From Gallionella sp. (lineage in GTDB: Bacteria > Pseudomonadota > Gammaproteobacteria > Burkholderiales > Gallionellaceae): 64,000 nucleotides of DNA. The first letter of the stretch is position 1, and each line of letters opens with the position of its first letter. Under the pieces are notes generated by a model. It had not been told where the DNA came from and made no database searches. It saw nothing but the letters and a program-made list of their open reading frames with translations. Below are positions 18,855-28,427 of this stretch, in pieces. Location of the stretch: assembly GCA_028710525.1 (NCBI GenBank), contig JAQTTY010000008.1, positions 88,136 to 152,135 of the forward strand. The letters are read 5' to 3'. Made by a program: the position numbers and the translations under genes.

Positions 18855-19787
18855 TCATCCCAAAATTAAACCCAACGACAACAGCGCGCCATGCGCCAAC
18901 ATTGCGACTATGGTCAGCTTGATGGCATCCGCCAAACGTTGCGGCTGTGCAGCGTGGCGAAACAACTCACGTGTCGCTTGCACACTCAAGGGCAGCGCAA
19001 TGAACGCTAACAGTGCCAACTTAGGCAACCAAAGCTGCGACACGCATAGTAACAACCATCCGTACGCCAGCAGCACGATCAATACATAACCCCAGCGCGC
19101 CTGATTCACTTCCAATCTAGCCACCCAGTGCAGCTTACCTGCCACCCTATCCGCAGTGCGGTCGGGGAACTGGTTGATATACAGCAGATTCGCCGTCAAC
19201 AAGGCATACGACAAGCCCGCGATAAAAGGCGTGCTGGAAAACCCTTTGCGCTGCACCATATCCGCTCCTACTGTGATCAACAGGATACCTGCTGTCACAC
19301 AGAACTCACCCAAACCGCGACCGACCAGCTTGAACGGCGGCGCGGAATACGCCCAGCCGATGAATAGTCCTGCCAACCCTACGTACATCAGTTGCGGCGT
19401 GGAGCGAGCCATCAACCACACACCCGCTACGGCCACGCCCAGCATCAGCGCAATACCGAAGTTGCGTGTCTGCGCCAGACTCAATACTCCGTTCTGTATA
19501 AAACGGCTGCCACCGGTAAAGGGGAAGATGCGTTCTGTGTTCTGCGCATCAGTACCGTTAAGCGCGTCATAGTAATCGTTCAACACGTTCACGCCGGCAT
19601 GCGCCATCAGCGCGAAAGACAAAGTGACCAAGGCAAGCACAGCATCAAATGCCACACCTTCGTGCCACAGCATCGCTAATCCAATCAGACCTGCCATCAG
19701 GCTAGCCGTCAGAAAGGCTGGACGGGTCGCGGCAAAATAACAGGCCCAAGGATTGCTGTAAGTACTGAGGGTCGGCTCCATACTCAT
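18855..19787 (-). CDS. UbiA-family prenyltransferase (MenA-like)
   Basis: A 310-residue integral membrane protein with eight or nine helices. The first Asp-rich motif is in [14 protein letters not shown] (~65-80), followed by [10 protein letters not shown], which is typical of 1,4-dihydroxy-2-naphthoate prenyltransferases. The second motif is [13 protein letters not shown] (~205-218). Such enzymes attach a polyprenyl chain to an aromatic ring in quinone synthesis. No other menaquinone gene is in the window, so the aromatic substrate is uncertain. It sits between ruvC and ruvA and overlaps ruvC by four bases. Confidence 0.88.
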   Translation of the reverse strand: MSMEPTLSTYSNPWACYFAATRPAFLTASLMAGLIGLAMLWHEGVAFDAVLALVTLSFALMAHAGVNVLNDYYDALNGTDAQNTERIFPFTGGSRFIQNGVLSLAQTRNFGIALMLGVAVAGVWLMARSTPQLMYVGLAGLFIGWAYSAPPFKLVGRGLGEFCVTAGILLITVGADMVQRKGFSSTPFIAGLSYALLTANLLYINQFPDRTADRVAGKLHWVARLEVNQARWGYVLIVLLAYGWLLLCVSQLWLPKLALLAFIALPLSVQATRELFRHAAQPQRLADAIKLTIVAMLAHGALLSLGLILG

Positions 19788-20326
19788 ATCAGCCGCCCAC
19801 CTTTAACGCGAAATCCCTTGGTCGCCAAGGCACCCAAGCCTAACCCACCATGCGCATGACAAATCGCGCAGGCCAGCGCGTCGGCCGCATCGGGGCTGGG
19901 CGTGCCGGACAGCTTCAATAATCTTTGCACCATCGCTTGCACCTGCTCTTTATCCGCCAGACCATGCCCCACCACCGCCTGTTTCACTTGCAAAGCGGTG
20001 TACTCACCGACCGGAAGATTCGCCAACACTGCCGCGCAGATCGCCGCACCGCGGGCTTGCCCTAACAACAGCGTCGATTGCGGATTGACGTTGACGAACA
20101 CTTTTTCCACCGCCGCATGCTGCGGCTGATATTGCGCGATGACCTCGCCCAGCGATTCCAAAATGACTTTCAAACGCGGCGGCAAATCGCCAGCGGGCGT
20201 CTTGATGCAACCGCTGCCCACATAGTGCAGCTGCTGCCCGACCTTATCGATGATGCCAAAACCCGTACTACGCAAACCGGGATCGATACCTAGAATTCTG
20301 ATGGAGGATGAGGAAAGGGTACTCAT
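19784..20326 (-). CDS. ruvC: Holliday junction resolvase RuvC
   Basis: A 180-residue endonuclease. The catalytic acidic residues are in [15 protein letters not shown] (first Asp), VEKVFVN (Glu) and the C-terminal [14 protein letters not shown]. It cuts junctions processed by RuvAB. Its stop overlaps the prenyltransferase start (ATGA). Confidence 0.98.
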   Translation of the reverse strand: MSTLSSSSIRILGIDPGLRSTGFGIIDKVGQQLHYVGSGCIKTPAGDLPPRLKVILESLGEVIAQYQPQHAAVEKVFVNVNPQSTLLLGQARGAAICAAVLANLPVGEYTALQVKQAVVGHGLADKEQVQAMVQRLLKLSGTPSPDAADALACAICHAHGGLGLGALATKGFRVKGGRLI

Positions 20327-20473
20327 CTCAGGCTATTAACACTTATCACTTGTTCCACTTCGTCTGCGCAACGAGAACAAGGCAAGCGCGCAACGACGAG
20401 ACCGTACTGCCTACTACGGCACTGATTCGTACCCCATCGCCAACATTGTTATCGTGATGCAGACAGAGCGAAA
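20327..20473. repeat. Intergenic spacer with possible diverged hairpin repeat (copy 3)
   Basis: A 147-base gap between yebC and ruvC. Part of it (about 20360-20450) resembles the core of the repeats at 15973 and 21214: an AAGGC stretch, GAGACCGTA, and an inner hairpin CCGTA...TACGG. Outer arms (TATCACTTGTT-like / AACA...GTGAT) pair only weakly. It may be a degraded copy. Otherwise I see no gene here; it should also hold the ruvC promoter. Confidence 0.4.
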
Positions 20474-21199
20474 TCATTCTTCAAACACGGCCGAGGTATA
20501 GACCTCTTGCACATCGTCTAGGTCTTCCAGTGCATCCAATAGCTTTTGCATCTTTACCGCATCGTCGCCGGTGAACAGCACTTCGGCATCGGGCTTCATG
20601 ATGACTTCGCCGAACTCGGGTTTGTAACCGGCAGCTTCCAGCGCCTGCTTTACATTCATAAAGTCTGCGGGGGTGGTGATGACTTCGATACTGCCGTCAT
20701 CGTGACTCACGATATCTTCCGCACCTTCATTGAGCGCCACTTCCAACAGTCCGTTCTCATCGGTGCCGGGTGCGAAGATCATCTGTCCGCAATGTTTGAA
20801 CATGAAGGCGACCGAGCCATCGGTGCCGAGATTGCCACCGTATTTGGTGAAGGCATGGCGTACATCGCCCACGGTGCGGGTCTTGTTGTCGGTCATGCAG
20901 TCCACCATCACCGCCGCACCATTGATGCCATAGCCTTCGTAGCGCAACTCCATATAGTCCACGCCATCCAGCTCGCCCGCGCCGCGTTTGATAGCGCGCT
21001 CGACATTGTCCTTGGGCATGTTGTTGGCATAAGCCTTGTCCATAGCCAGACGCAGACGCGGATTGCCGGTCGCATCACTGCCGCCCATACGTGCCGCGAC
21101 AGTGATCTCCTTGATCAGCCGCGTGAATATCTTGCCGCGCTTCGCGTCCTGTTTACCCTTGCGATGCTGGATGTTTGCCCACTTGCTGTGACCTGCCAT
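20474..21199 (-). CDS. yebC: YebC/PmpR-family regulator / translation factor
   Basis: A 241-residue protein of the TACO1/YebC family starting [23 protein letters not shown], with [18 protein letters not shown] and an acidic C-terminal half. Homologues act as transcriptional regulators or relieve ribosome stalling at polyproline stretches. GGAG lies upstream of ATG 21199. It commonly precedes ruvC, as here. Confidence 0.97.
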   Translation of the reverse strand: MAGHSKWANIQHRKGKQDAKRGKIFTRLIKEITVAARMGGSDATGNPRLRLAMDKAYANNMPKDNVERAIKRGAGELDGVDYMELRYEGYGINGAAVMVDCMTDNKTRTVGDVRHAFTKYGGNLGTDGSVAFMFKHCGQMIFAPGTDENGLLEVALNEGAEDIVSHDDGSIEVITTPADFMNVKQALEAAGYKPEFGEVIMKPDAEVLFTGDDAVKMQKLLDALEDLDDVQEVYTSAVFEE

Positions 21200-21213
21200 T
21201 CGTATTCTCCGAA

Positions 21214-21353
21214 AACACCTCGAACAACCTACTGCGCGGCCCGATTGCGGCGTTGCGCGGTGCTCATTTCCTCGCCTACCAATGTGGTATGTCTCGTCAC
21301 TCCGCTCCGTGCGTCTTGCACTCGGGTCGCTCGCGACGATTGTTCGAGGTATT
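21214..21353. repeat. Interspersed hairpin repeat, copy 2
   Basis: A 140-bp element in the divergent yebC / yjgR intergenic region. Its arms are AACACCTCGAACAACC and GATTGTTCGAGGTATT (14 of 16 pairing). The core shares ACCTACTGCGCGG, an inner hairpin TACCAATGTGGTA and GGAGCGGAGTGACGAGACATACC-like sequence with copy 1, in opposite orientation. The arm sequences differ between copies, yet the differences are compensated on the other side. Confidence 0.8.
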
Positions 21354-21428
21354 AATAATTAATGACGTTCAAAAAAAAAGTTGCGCGATGGTATCATTTC
21401 CGCTTTGTTAACCCAAGAAGCGCAGACC

Positions 21429-22934
21429 ATGACCGATGCCATCCTGATAGCCAAGAACGACGAACAAGAACTCTTTCTGCTGCCCCATATGGCAAACCGC
21501 CACGGTCTGATTACCGGTGCAACGGGTACTGGCAAGACCGTCACCCTACAAACCATGGCCGAATCATTCAGCCGTATCGGCGTGCCGGTATTCATGTCGG
21601 ACATCAAGGGTGATCTGTCAGGTTTATCCAAAGCAGGCGGCAACAATGCCAAAGTCACGGCACGCGTCGAACAACTCAAACTAGAGGGCTACGAGAATCG
21701 CCCCTATCCAGTGACGTTCTGGGATGTATTCGGCGAGATGGGCCATCCACTGCGTGCCACCATCTCAGACATGGGCCCGCTGATGATAGGCCGTATGCTC
21801 AACCTCAACGAAGTGCAGCAAGGCGTGCTGGCACTGGTGTTTAAGATCGCCGACGACAATGGCTTGATGTTGCTCGACTTGAAAGACCTGCGTGCCATGG
21901 TACAGAGCGTGGGCGACAACGCCTCGGACTTCACTACCGAGTACGGCAACATCTCCACCGCCAGCGTAGGCGCGATCCAGCGCGGACTGTTGCAGATCGA
22001 GATGCAAGGCGGCGAGAAATTGTTCGGCGAACCCATGCTGAACATCGAAGACTTGATGCAGACCGACAGCAAAGGCTTGGGCATGGTCAACATCCTCGCC
22101 GCCGACAAGCTGATGACTTCACCCAAGGTCTACTCCACCATGCTGTTGTGGCTGTTGTCCGAGTTGTTCGAGAACTTGCCTGAGGCCGGTGACTTGGTCA
22201 AACCCAAGCTGGTGTTCTTCTTCGACGAGGCGCATCTGCTGTTCAACGACGCACCTGCCGCCTTGCTCGACAAGATCGAGCAAGTGGTGCGCCTGATACG
22301 CTCCAAGGGCGTGGGCGTGTACTTCATCACACAGAACCCTGCCGACGTACCGGACAAGGTGCTGGGCCAGCTCGGCAACCGCGTGCAACATGCACTACGC
22401 GCCTTCTCACCACGCGACCAGAAAGCCGTGCGTGCCGCGGCCGAGACCATGCGTGACAATCCCAAACTGAACGAAGAAGCCATCATCACCGAGTTGGGCG
22501 TGGGCGAAGCACTGGTTTCCTTCCTCGATGAAAAAGGCCGCCCCAGCATCGTCGAGCGCGCCCTTATCGTGCCGCCACAAGCACAGATCGGCCCAATCAA
22601 CGAAGACGAACGCAAAGCCGTGATACAAGGCTCGATGATCGCAGGGCATTACGAAAAGTCGGTGGACCGAGAGTCGGCTTACGAATTACTCAAAGGCCGC
22701 GCACAAGAGAAACAAGCGGAAACTGCCGCACCTGCCGCAACATCATCGGCTGGCGGCGGACTCGGTGGCATGCTTGGTGGCATCTTCGGCGGCAGCGCAA
22801 CCACACCGACCGGTCGGGCCAGCAATCGCCAGGGCGTAGGAGAAGCTTTCGCCAAGAGCGCGATGCGCTCGATAGGTTCGGCGGTGGGGCGCGAGATCAT
22901 ACGTGGCGTACTCGGCTCAATCTTTAAGAAGTAA
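21429..22934 (+). CDS. YjgR-like DUF853 ATPase (HerA/FtsK-type)
   Basis: A 501-residue P-loop ATPase. The Walker A is [11 protein letters not shown] near residue 35 and the Walker [13 protein letters not shown] near 265, followed by an arginine-containing segment ([13 protein letters not shown]). A Gly/Ala-rich linker (~450-480) precedes a short C-terminal helix. The family is HerA-related with unknown cellular role. I start at ATG 21429 ([11 protein letters not shown]), the usual family N-terminus, not at the track's TTG 21381, which has no ribosome binding site. Confidence 0.9.
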   Translation: MTDAILIAKNDEQELFLLPHMANRHGLITGATGTGKTVTLQTMAESFSRIGVPVFMSDIKGDLSGLSKAGGNNAKVTARVEQLKLEGYENRPYPVTFWDVFGEMGHPLRATISDMGPLMIGRMLNLNEVQQGVLALVFKIADDNGLMLLDLKDLRAMVQSVGDNASDFTTEYGNISTASVGAIQRGLLQIEMQGGEKLFGEPMLNIEDLMQTDSKGLGMVNILAADKLMTSPKVYSTMLLWLLSELFENLPEAGDLVKPKLVFFFDEAHLLFNDAPAALLDKIEQVVRLIRSKGVGVYFITQNPADVPDKVLGQLGNRVQHALRAFSPRDQKAVRAAAETMRDNPKLNEEAIITELGVGEALVSFLDEKGRPSIVERALIVPPQAQIGPINEDERKAVIQGSMIAGHYEKSVDRESAYELLKGRAQEKQAETAAPAATSSAGGGLGGMLGGIFGGSATTPTGRASNRQGVGEAFAKSAMRSIGSAVGREIIRGVLGSIFKK

Positions 22935-22984
22935 TCGCAGCAATAGCAGCAGCTTGAGCAAACCAATAACTACAGGGACTCGAC

Positions 22985-23851
22985 ATGCGCACCGATAACG
23001 AAAGAGAAAGCAGCAATATAGAAGACCGTCGCGGCGGTGGTTTTTCCGGTGGCGGAGGGGGCGGCAGGGGTTTAGGCCTAGGCACCATCGTGGTCGCACT
23101 GGTCGCCTCTTGGGTGTTGGGCGTGAATCCAATGACCGTGCTCAATATGCTCAGTGGCGGCGGCGCACCACAGACACAATCGGCACCCGCTCAGCAACCA
23201 CCCGCCAACGACAAAGATGCTCGCTTTGTTTCGGTGGTACTGGCAGATACCGAGGATGTGTGGCGCGACATCTTCCAGCAACACAACAGCCAGTACCGCG
23301 ATCCAAAACTTGTGTTATTCAGCGGCCAGACACCAACCGCTTGCGGCACCGGACAAGCCGCGATGGGGCCGTTCTACTGTCCCGGCGACGAGAAGGTCTA
23401 CATCGATCTGCGCTTCTACCAAGAACTACGCGATCGCTTCAAAGCACCCGGTGATTTCGCTCAAGCTTATGTCATCGCACACGAGGTCGGTCACCATGTG
23501 CAGAACTTACTTGGCACCAGCGGCAAAGTCGACTCGATGCGCGGCCGCATCAGCGAGGCACAACAGAACCAACTCTCAGTGAAACTGGAATTGCAGGCTG
23601 ATTGCTATGCCGGCGTCTGGGCCAACCATGCGCAAGAGATGCGCAACGTGCTCGAACCGGGTGACATCGAAGAAGCCCTCACTGCCGCAGCCGCAGTGGG
23701 CGATGACAGCATACAGATGGCCACACAAGGTACTATCGTGCCGGAAAGCTTCACCCACGGCAGCGCCGCACAGCGCAGCAAGTGGTTCAATATCGGCATC
23801 AAGAGCGGCGATATGCAGCAGTGCAACACTTTTTCGCAAAGTAGTCTGTAG
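22985..23851 (+). CDS. Neutral zinc metallopeptidase, YpfJ family
   Basis: A 288-residue membrane-anchored protein. A charged N-terminus and a glycine-rich stretch (RGGGFSGGGGGGRG) lead to one membrane helix (~35-55), then an extracytoplasmic domain with the zinc motif HEVGHHVQNLLG (HExxH) near residue 163 and a downstream Glu-containing LELQADCYAGVW, typical of this family (PF04228). The substrate is unknown. It follows the YjgR-like gene by 50 bases in the same orientation. Confidence 0.93.
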   Translation: MRTDNERESSNIEDRRGGGFSGGGGGGRGLGLGTIVVALVASWVLGVNPMTVLNMLSGGGAPQTQSAPAQQPPANDKDARFVSVVLADTEDVWRDIFQQHNSQYRDPKLVLFSGQTPTACGTGQAAMGPFYCPGDEKVYIDLRFYQELRDRFKAPGDFAQAYVIAHEVGHHVQNLLGTSGKVDSMRGRISEAQQNQLSVKLELQADCYAGVWANHAQEMRNVLEPGDIEEALTAAAAVGDDSIQMATQGTIVPESFTHGSAAQRSKWFNIGIKSGDMQQCNTFSQSSL

Positions 23852-23878
23852 AACGAGTGCTTCACACAAAGGGGTGAC

Positions 23879-24490
23879 ATGAAAACCATACTGGTAGCGA
23901 ATCCCAAGGGCGGTAGCGGCAAGAGCACACTATCCACCAACATCGCAGGCTATCTCGCACAACGCGGTGACAGTGTCGCGATGCTGGACTTGGATAGACA
24001 ACAGTCTTCGGCTTTATGGCTGGGCATGCGTGGGATACAGCTGCCCTTGATCGACTTGCTGGGCAACAAAAAATCCGACGGAGACTATGACTGGCTGGTG
24101 ATCGATTCGCCCGCCGGACTGCACGGCAAGAACCTCGCCCACGCTTTGAAACTCGCCAGCAAGATCATCGTCCCCATCGCGCCATCGCTATTCGATCTAG
24201 ATGCCAGCCGCACCTTCTTGGAAGAACTGGCCCATGAGAAATCCGTACGCAAAAACCAATGTCATATCGGCATCATCGGCATGCGTATGAGCCCCCGCAC
24301 CAAAGCCGCTCAGGCACTTGAGCACTTCCTCACCAGCTTCGATCTGCCTATCCTCGCTTATCTGCGCGAGACCCAGGTGTATGTGAACGCCGCCTTCGAA
24401 GGTAAATCTTTGTTTGACCTGCCGCACAGCCTCGCCGAGCGCGAGTTGGAGCAATGGGGTTTCTTGCAGGATTGGTTGGATCAAAAGTAA
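23879..24490 (+). CDS. Orphan ParA-family ATPase
   Basis: A 203-residue P-loop ATPase with the deviant Walker A NPKGGSGKST at the N-terminus, switch motif MLDLDRQQSSALWL near residue 38, and DWLVIDSPAGLHGK near 72. The small size and lack of an N-terminal HTH place it with type Ib/MinD-like positioning ATPases. No parB, parS array or plasmid gene lies nearby, so the cargo is unknown and I do not infer an origin. Confidence 0.88.
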   Translation: MKTILVANPKGGSGKSTLSTNIAGYLAQRGDSVAMLDLDRQQSSALWLGMRGIQLPLIDLLGNKKSDGDYDWLVIDSPAGLHGKNLAHALKLASKIIVPIAPSLFDLDASRTFLEELAHEKSVRKNQCHIGIIGMRMSPRTKAAQALEHFLTSFDLPILAYLRETQVYVNAAFEGKSLFDLPHSLAERELEQWGFLQDWLDQK

Positions 24491-24558
24491 TCATCTCGCG
24501 ATAACGACTAACGCTGCTTGCTCTACCATCAGCTGGGCACTTGAATCCACGTTATCCG

Positions 24559-24593
24559 GCGAAGCTTGGCAAGAAGTCGCCCGCAAGCTTCGC
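24559..24593. other. 10-bp inverted repeat in the spacer before the kor operon
   Basis: A perfect inverted repeat GCGAAGCTTG / CAAGCTTCGC with a 15-base loop, in the 266-base gap between the ParA gene and the kor operon. There is no T run, so it is not a standard terminator. A second, shorter inverted repeat (CTGAC...GTCAG) lies at about 24706-24720. I see no gene in the spacer. Confidence 0.55.
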
Positions 24594-24756
24594 ACCAACT
24601 CGACATCTACCAACAGCAAACGAAGCACTCATTCCGCGCCTCGATTGAAAATATATCTGCTAGTCCCTACTCGCAATGGTTACATTTTGCAGTGACTGCT
24701 AGTAAGCTGACGGCCAGTCAGTTTCACCCGCAAGTCCGTTCCATTAGGAGGTCACT

Positions 24757-26589
24757 TTGCAAGCTACCGACACCAGCGATCCGTCTTATTTCCATAAGGT
24801 CGTCGATTGCCAATGGGCCTGTCCCGCCCACACTCCCGTCCCAGAATACATACGCTTGATTGGTCAAGGTCGCTACGACGACGCGTATATGATCAATTGG
24901 GTCTCCAACGTTTTTCCCGGCATCTTGGGCCGCACTTGTGACCGACCTTGCGAACCGGCTTGCCGACGCGGGCGCGTCGAAGAGAACAATCATGCCAAAC
25001 CGGAACCTGTCGCCATCTGCCGCTTGAAACGCGTTGCGGCTGATTTTAAATCTGATGTCAGCGCACGCATGCCCAGCATCGCAGCACCCAACGGCAAACG
25101 CATCGCCTGTGTGGGCGCAGGGCCAGCCTCACTCACTGTGGCGCGCGACCTTGCTCCCTTAGGTTATGAGGTAACGGTATATGACAGTTCAGCGAAGGCA
25201 GGCGGTTTCATCCGCACCCAGATACCACGCTTCCGTCTGCCCGAAGAAGTGATAGACGAGGAGACTGGTTACATCCTCGATCTTGGGGTGCAGTTCAACA
25301 GCGGCCAGCGCGTGGACTCCATGCAGGCGCTGCTGAAACAAGGCTACGACGCGGTGTTCGTAGGCTGCGGCGCACCGCGCGGGCGCGATCTGGAAGTGCC
25401 CGGTCGCAAGGAGGCAGCAGAAAATATCCATATCGGTATCGACTGGTTGGCTTCGGTGTCTTTCGGTCACGTCACAAAAGTCGGCGAGCGCGTCATCGTG
25501 TTGGGCGGCGGTAACACTGCAATGGATTGCTGCCGTTCCGCCAAACGTCTGGGCGGTAAAGAAGTGAAGGTCGTTGTGCGCAGCGGCTTTGAAGAAATGA
25601 AGGCCTCGCCCTGGGAGAAAGAAGATGCGCAACACGAGGGCATCCCCATCCTCAACTATCACGTGCCTAAAAGTTTCCAGCACAGCAACGGCAAACTCAC
25701 CGGCATGACCTTCGAGCTAGTGCGCGCCGAATACGACGCGCAGGGCAAACGCAAACTAGTCTCCACAGGTGAGCCCGATGTGCTCATCCCCTGCGACGAA
25801 GTGTTGGTCGCGGTGGGTCAGGAAAACTCGTTCACTTGGATAGAAGCAGAGTGCGGCATCACTTTCGACAAGTGGGGACTGCCAGTGTTGGGCAAAGGCA
25901 CGTTCCAATCTACCTTGCCGCAAGTGTTCTTCGGTGGCGATGCGGCTTATGGCCCTAAGAACATCATCACTGCCGTGGCACACGGCCATGAAGCTGCGGT
26001 CTCGATAGATCGCTTGCTCAATGGTGAGGATGTGGCGCAACGCCCCGCCCCCATGACCAATCTGATGTCGCAGAAGATGGGCATACACGAGTGGAGTTAT
26101 CACAACGCGGTCTCTAACGACAACCGTTTCAAAGTGCCGTGGGCTGCTGCCGAAAAAGCGCTCGCCAGCATCCGTATCGAGGTGGAGCTGGGCTTCGATG
26201 CCGCTACTGCATTCAAGGAAGCGAGTCGCTGCTTGAACTGCGATGTGCAGACCGTGTTCAATCGTGGCACGTGCATAGAGTGCGATGCCTGCGTGGACAT
26301 CTGCCCGATGGACTGCATCACCTTCACGCCCAACGGCGACGAAGCCGAGTTGCGCGCGCGACTCAAGGCGCCCGCCGAAAACACCACGCAAGATCTTTAT
26401 ATATCCGCCGAACTTAAGACCGGCCGCATCATGGCCAAGGACGAGGACGTCTGTCTGCACTGCGGCTTCTGTGCCGAGCGCTGCCCGACCGGTGCATGGG
26501 ACATGCAGAAATTCCTACTCAACACCACACAAGCGGGGCCACGCAGTCGCGATATCGCCGCCCCCGTCATCACACCGGAGGCAGCATGA
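24757..26589 (+). CDS. GltD-like NAD(P)/FAD oxidoreductase with C-terminal 2[4Fe-4S] ferredoxin domain
   Basis: A 610-residue iron-sulfur flavoprotein. The N-terminal cysteine region (CQWACPAHTPVPEY; GRTCDRPCEPACRRG) and FAD site (CVGAGPASLTVARDL, ~112) resemble the glutamate-synthase small subunit. A second Rossmann motif VLGGGNTAMDCC is near 250. The C-terminus adds two ferredoxin clusters (CIECDACVDICPMDC and CLHCGFCAERCPTGAW). The TTG start is supported by AGGAGG five bases upstream. It overlaps korA by four bases. No gltB is present, so it more likely exchanges electrons between NAD(P)H and the 2-oxoacid oxidoreductase encoded next. Confidence 0.9.
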   Translation: MQATDTSDPSYFHKVVDCQWACPAHTPVPEYIRLIGQGRYDDAYMINWVSNVFPGILGRTCDRPCEPACRRGRVEENNHAKPEPVAICRLKRVAADFKSDVSARMPSIAAPNGKRIACVGAGPASLTVARDLAPLGYEVTVYDSSAKAGGFIRTQIPRFRLPEEVIDEETGYILDLGVQFNSGQRVDSMQALLKQGYDAVFVGCGAPRGRDLEVPGRKEAAENIHIGIDWLASVSFGHVTKVGERVIVLGGGNTAMDCCRSAKRLGGKEVKVVVRSGFEEMKASPWEKEDAQHEGIPILNYHVPKSFQHSNGKLTGMTFELVRAEYDAQGKRKLVSTGEPDVLIPCDEVLVAVGQENSFTWIEAECGITFDKWGLPVLGKGTFQSTLPQVFFGGDAAYGPKNIITAVAHGHEAAVSIDRLLNGEDVAQRPAPMTNLMSQKMGIHEWSYHNAVSNDNRFKVPWAAAEKALASIRIEVELGFDAATAFKEASRCLNCDVQTVFNRGTCIECDACVDICPMDCITFTPNGDEAELRARLKAPAENTTQDLYISAELKTGRIMAKDEDVCLHCGFCAERCPTGAWDMQKFLLNTTQAGPRSRDIAAPVITPEAA

Positions 26590-28427
26590 AGCCTAAAGAA
26601 GCCGTCCCTATCACGGCTATAAATGATTTCGTCATTAAGTTTGCCAACGTCAACGGCTCAGGTTCGGCTTCGGCCAACGAGTTGTTCGCCAAGGCCGTGA
26701 TGCGCATGGGCGTGCCCGTCAGCCCGCGCAACATCTTCCCCAGCAACATCCAAGGCATGCCCACTTGGTACGAAGCACGTATCTGCGAAAAGGGCTATCA
26801 CGGCCGGCGCGGCGGTGTGGACATGATGGTAGCGATGAATCCTCAAACATGGGACAGCGACCTCGCCGAGATCGAGCCGGGCGGCTATCTGCTTTACGAC
26901 AGCACTCGCCCGATGTCGCCGGAAAAATTCCGCGCCGATGTGCAAACCTTGGCCGTGCCGCTGACTGAGCTGGCCAATGCAGCTTACAGCGATCCGCGCC
27001 AGCGCCAACTATTCAAAAACATCATCTATGTGGGCGCGTTGTCCGTGCTGCTGGATGTGGATGTCGAGGTGTTCGATACTTTATTCGCGGAACAATATCA
27101 GGGGCGCGGCAAAGAACGGCTGCTTGAATCGAATCGTCAGGCGTTGCAACTGGGGCGCGACTATGTGAGCCAACATCTGCAAGCGCCTTTGCCGATACGC
27201 GTGCGCCGCTCAGACAATGTCGGCGACCAGATTTTCACCGACGGCAACAGTGCAGCCGCGCTGGGCTTAGTTTACGGTGGAGCGACCGTGGCGGCTTGGT
27301 ATCCCATCACGCCCTCCTCCTCTATTCCTGAAGCGTTCCAAAAATATTGCGCCAAGTATCGCGTTGATGCCAACACCGGACGTTGCAACTACGCCATCGT
27401 GCAAGCCGAAGACGAACTCGCTTCGATAGGCATGGTGGTGGGTGCGGGTTGGAACGGTGCGCGCTCTTTCACTGCCACCTCCGGGCCAGGCATCTCGCTG
27501 ATGACGGAGTTCATCGGGCTGGCGTACTTCGCCGAGATTCCCGTCACCATCATCAATGTGCAACGCGGCGGGCCATCTACCGGCATGCCTACTCGCACTC
27601 AGCAATCTGATTTACTGGCCTGCGCCTATGCCTCGCACGGCGACACCAAACACGTGATGCTGTTCCCGCAAGACCCGCACGAATGCTTCGAACATGCGGC
27701 GGCGGCACTGGATTTGGCTGATCGATTGCAGACACCCATCTTCGTGATGTCTGACTTAGACATCGGTATGAACCAACGCCTATGCAAACCTTTCGTGTGG
27801 GACGATGCGCGAAAGTACGACACCGGCAAGGTGATGACTGCCGAGGAGTTGGAAGCTGGCAAGGACTTTGGTCGTTACAAGGACGTGGACGATGACGGCA
27901 TCCCTTGGCGCACCCTGCCTGGCTCACATCCCAGCAAGGGCGCGTACTTCACGCGCGGCACTACCAAAGATTCTTACGCGCGCTACTCCGAACGCGGCCC
28001 CGACTACATCTACAACATGGAGCGGCTGGTGAAGAAATTCCAAACCGCTGCCACGCTGGTGCCGCCGCCCAAAATACGCAACGCCGCACTCGCAACACGT
28101 TTAGGTGTGATCTATTTTGGCTCCACTACACCGGCGATGCGCGAGGCCTTAGACGTACTGGAAGCGGAAGGCATCTATCTTGATGGTATGCGTCTGCAAG
28201 CCTATCCCTTCCCGCAGAGCGTGCGCGATTTCATCGCCGCGCATGACCGCGTCTTTGTCGTCGAGCAGAACCGCGACGCGCAAATGCGCACCCTGCTCAT
28301 CGATGAACTAGAAGTAGATTCTTCGCGCTTGGTGAAAGTGCTGCATTACGACGGCACGCCCATCACTGCGCGCTTCATCGCTGCCGCGATCCGCGCCAGC
28401 CTGCCTGTCTTGAGGGAGACCGTATGA
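26586..28427 (+). CDS. korA: 2-oxoacid:acceptor oxidoreductase, fused gamma-alpha subunit
   Basis: A 613-residue subunit. The N-terminal ~15-200 is the gamma domain (SGSASANELFAKAV, GYHGRRGG). The rest is the alpha (pyrimidine-binding) domain with YPITPSSSIPEAF, TATSGPGISLMTEFIGLA and QRGGPSTGMPTRTQQSD. With KorB it oxidatively decarboxylates a 2-oxoacid to acyl-CoA; 2-oxoglutarate is the likely substrate by similarity. I start at ATG 26586 (overlap ATGA with the previous gene, GGAGG upstream) rather than 26496. Confidence 0.93.
   Translation: MKPKEAVPITAINDFVIKFANVNGSGSASANELFAKAVMRMGVPVSPRNIFPSNIQGMPTWYEARICEKGYHGRRGGVDMMVAMNPQTWDSDLAEIEPGGYLLYDSTRPMSPEKFRADVQTLAVPLTELANAAYSDPRQRQLFKNIIYVGALSVLLDVDVEVFDTLFAEQYQGRGKERLLESNRQALQLGRDYVSQHLQAPLPIRVRRSDNVGDQIFTDGNSAAALGLVYGGATVAAWYPITPSSSIPEAFQKYCAKYRVDANTGRCNYAIVQAEDELASIGMVVGAGWNGARSFTATSGPGISLMTEFIGLAYFAEIPVTIINVQRGGPSTGMPTRTQQSDLLACAYASHGDTKHVMLFPQDPHECFEHAAAALDLADRLQTPIFVMSDLDIGMNQRLCKPFVWDDARKYDTGKVMTAEELEAGKDFGRYKDVDDDGIPWRTLPGSHPSKGAYFTRGTTKDSYARYSERGPDYIYNMERLVKKFQTAATLVPPPKIRNAALATRLGVIYFGSTTPAMREALDVLEAEGIYLDGMRLQAYPFPQSVRDFIAAHDRVFVVEQNRDAQMRTLLIDELEVDSSRLVKVLHYDGTPITARFIAAAIRASLPVLRETV

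Noticed and set aside
23879-24490. ParA gene as sign of a plasmid or chromosome origin
   Set aside because: There is no ParB, no parS-like sites and no DnaA-box cluster; surrounding genes are ordinary chromosomal ones.
26496-26585. Upstream extension of korA in the track
   Set aside because: The extension lies inside the previous gene; ATG 26586 has GGAGG upstream and the usual ATGA overlap.
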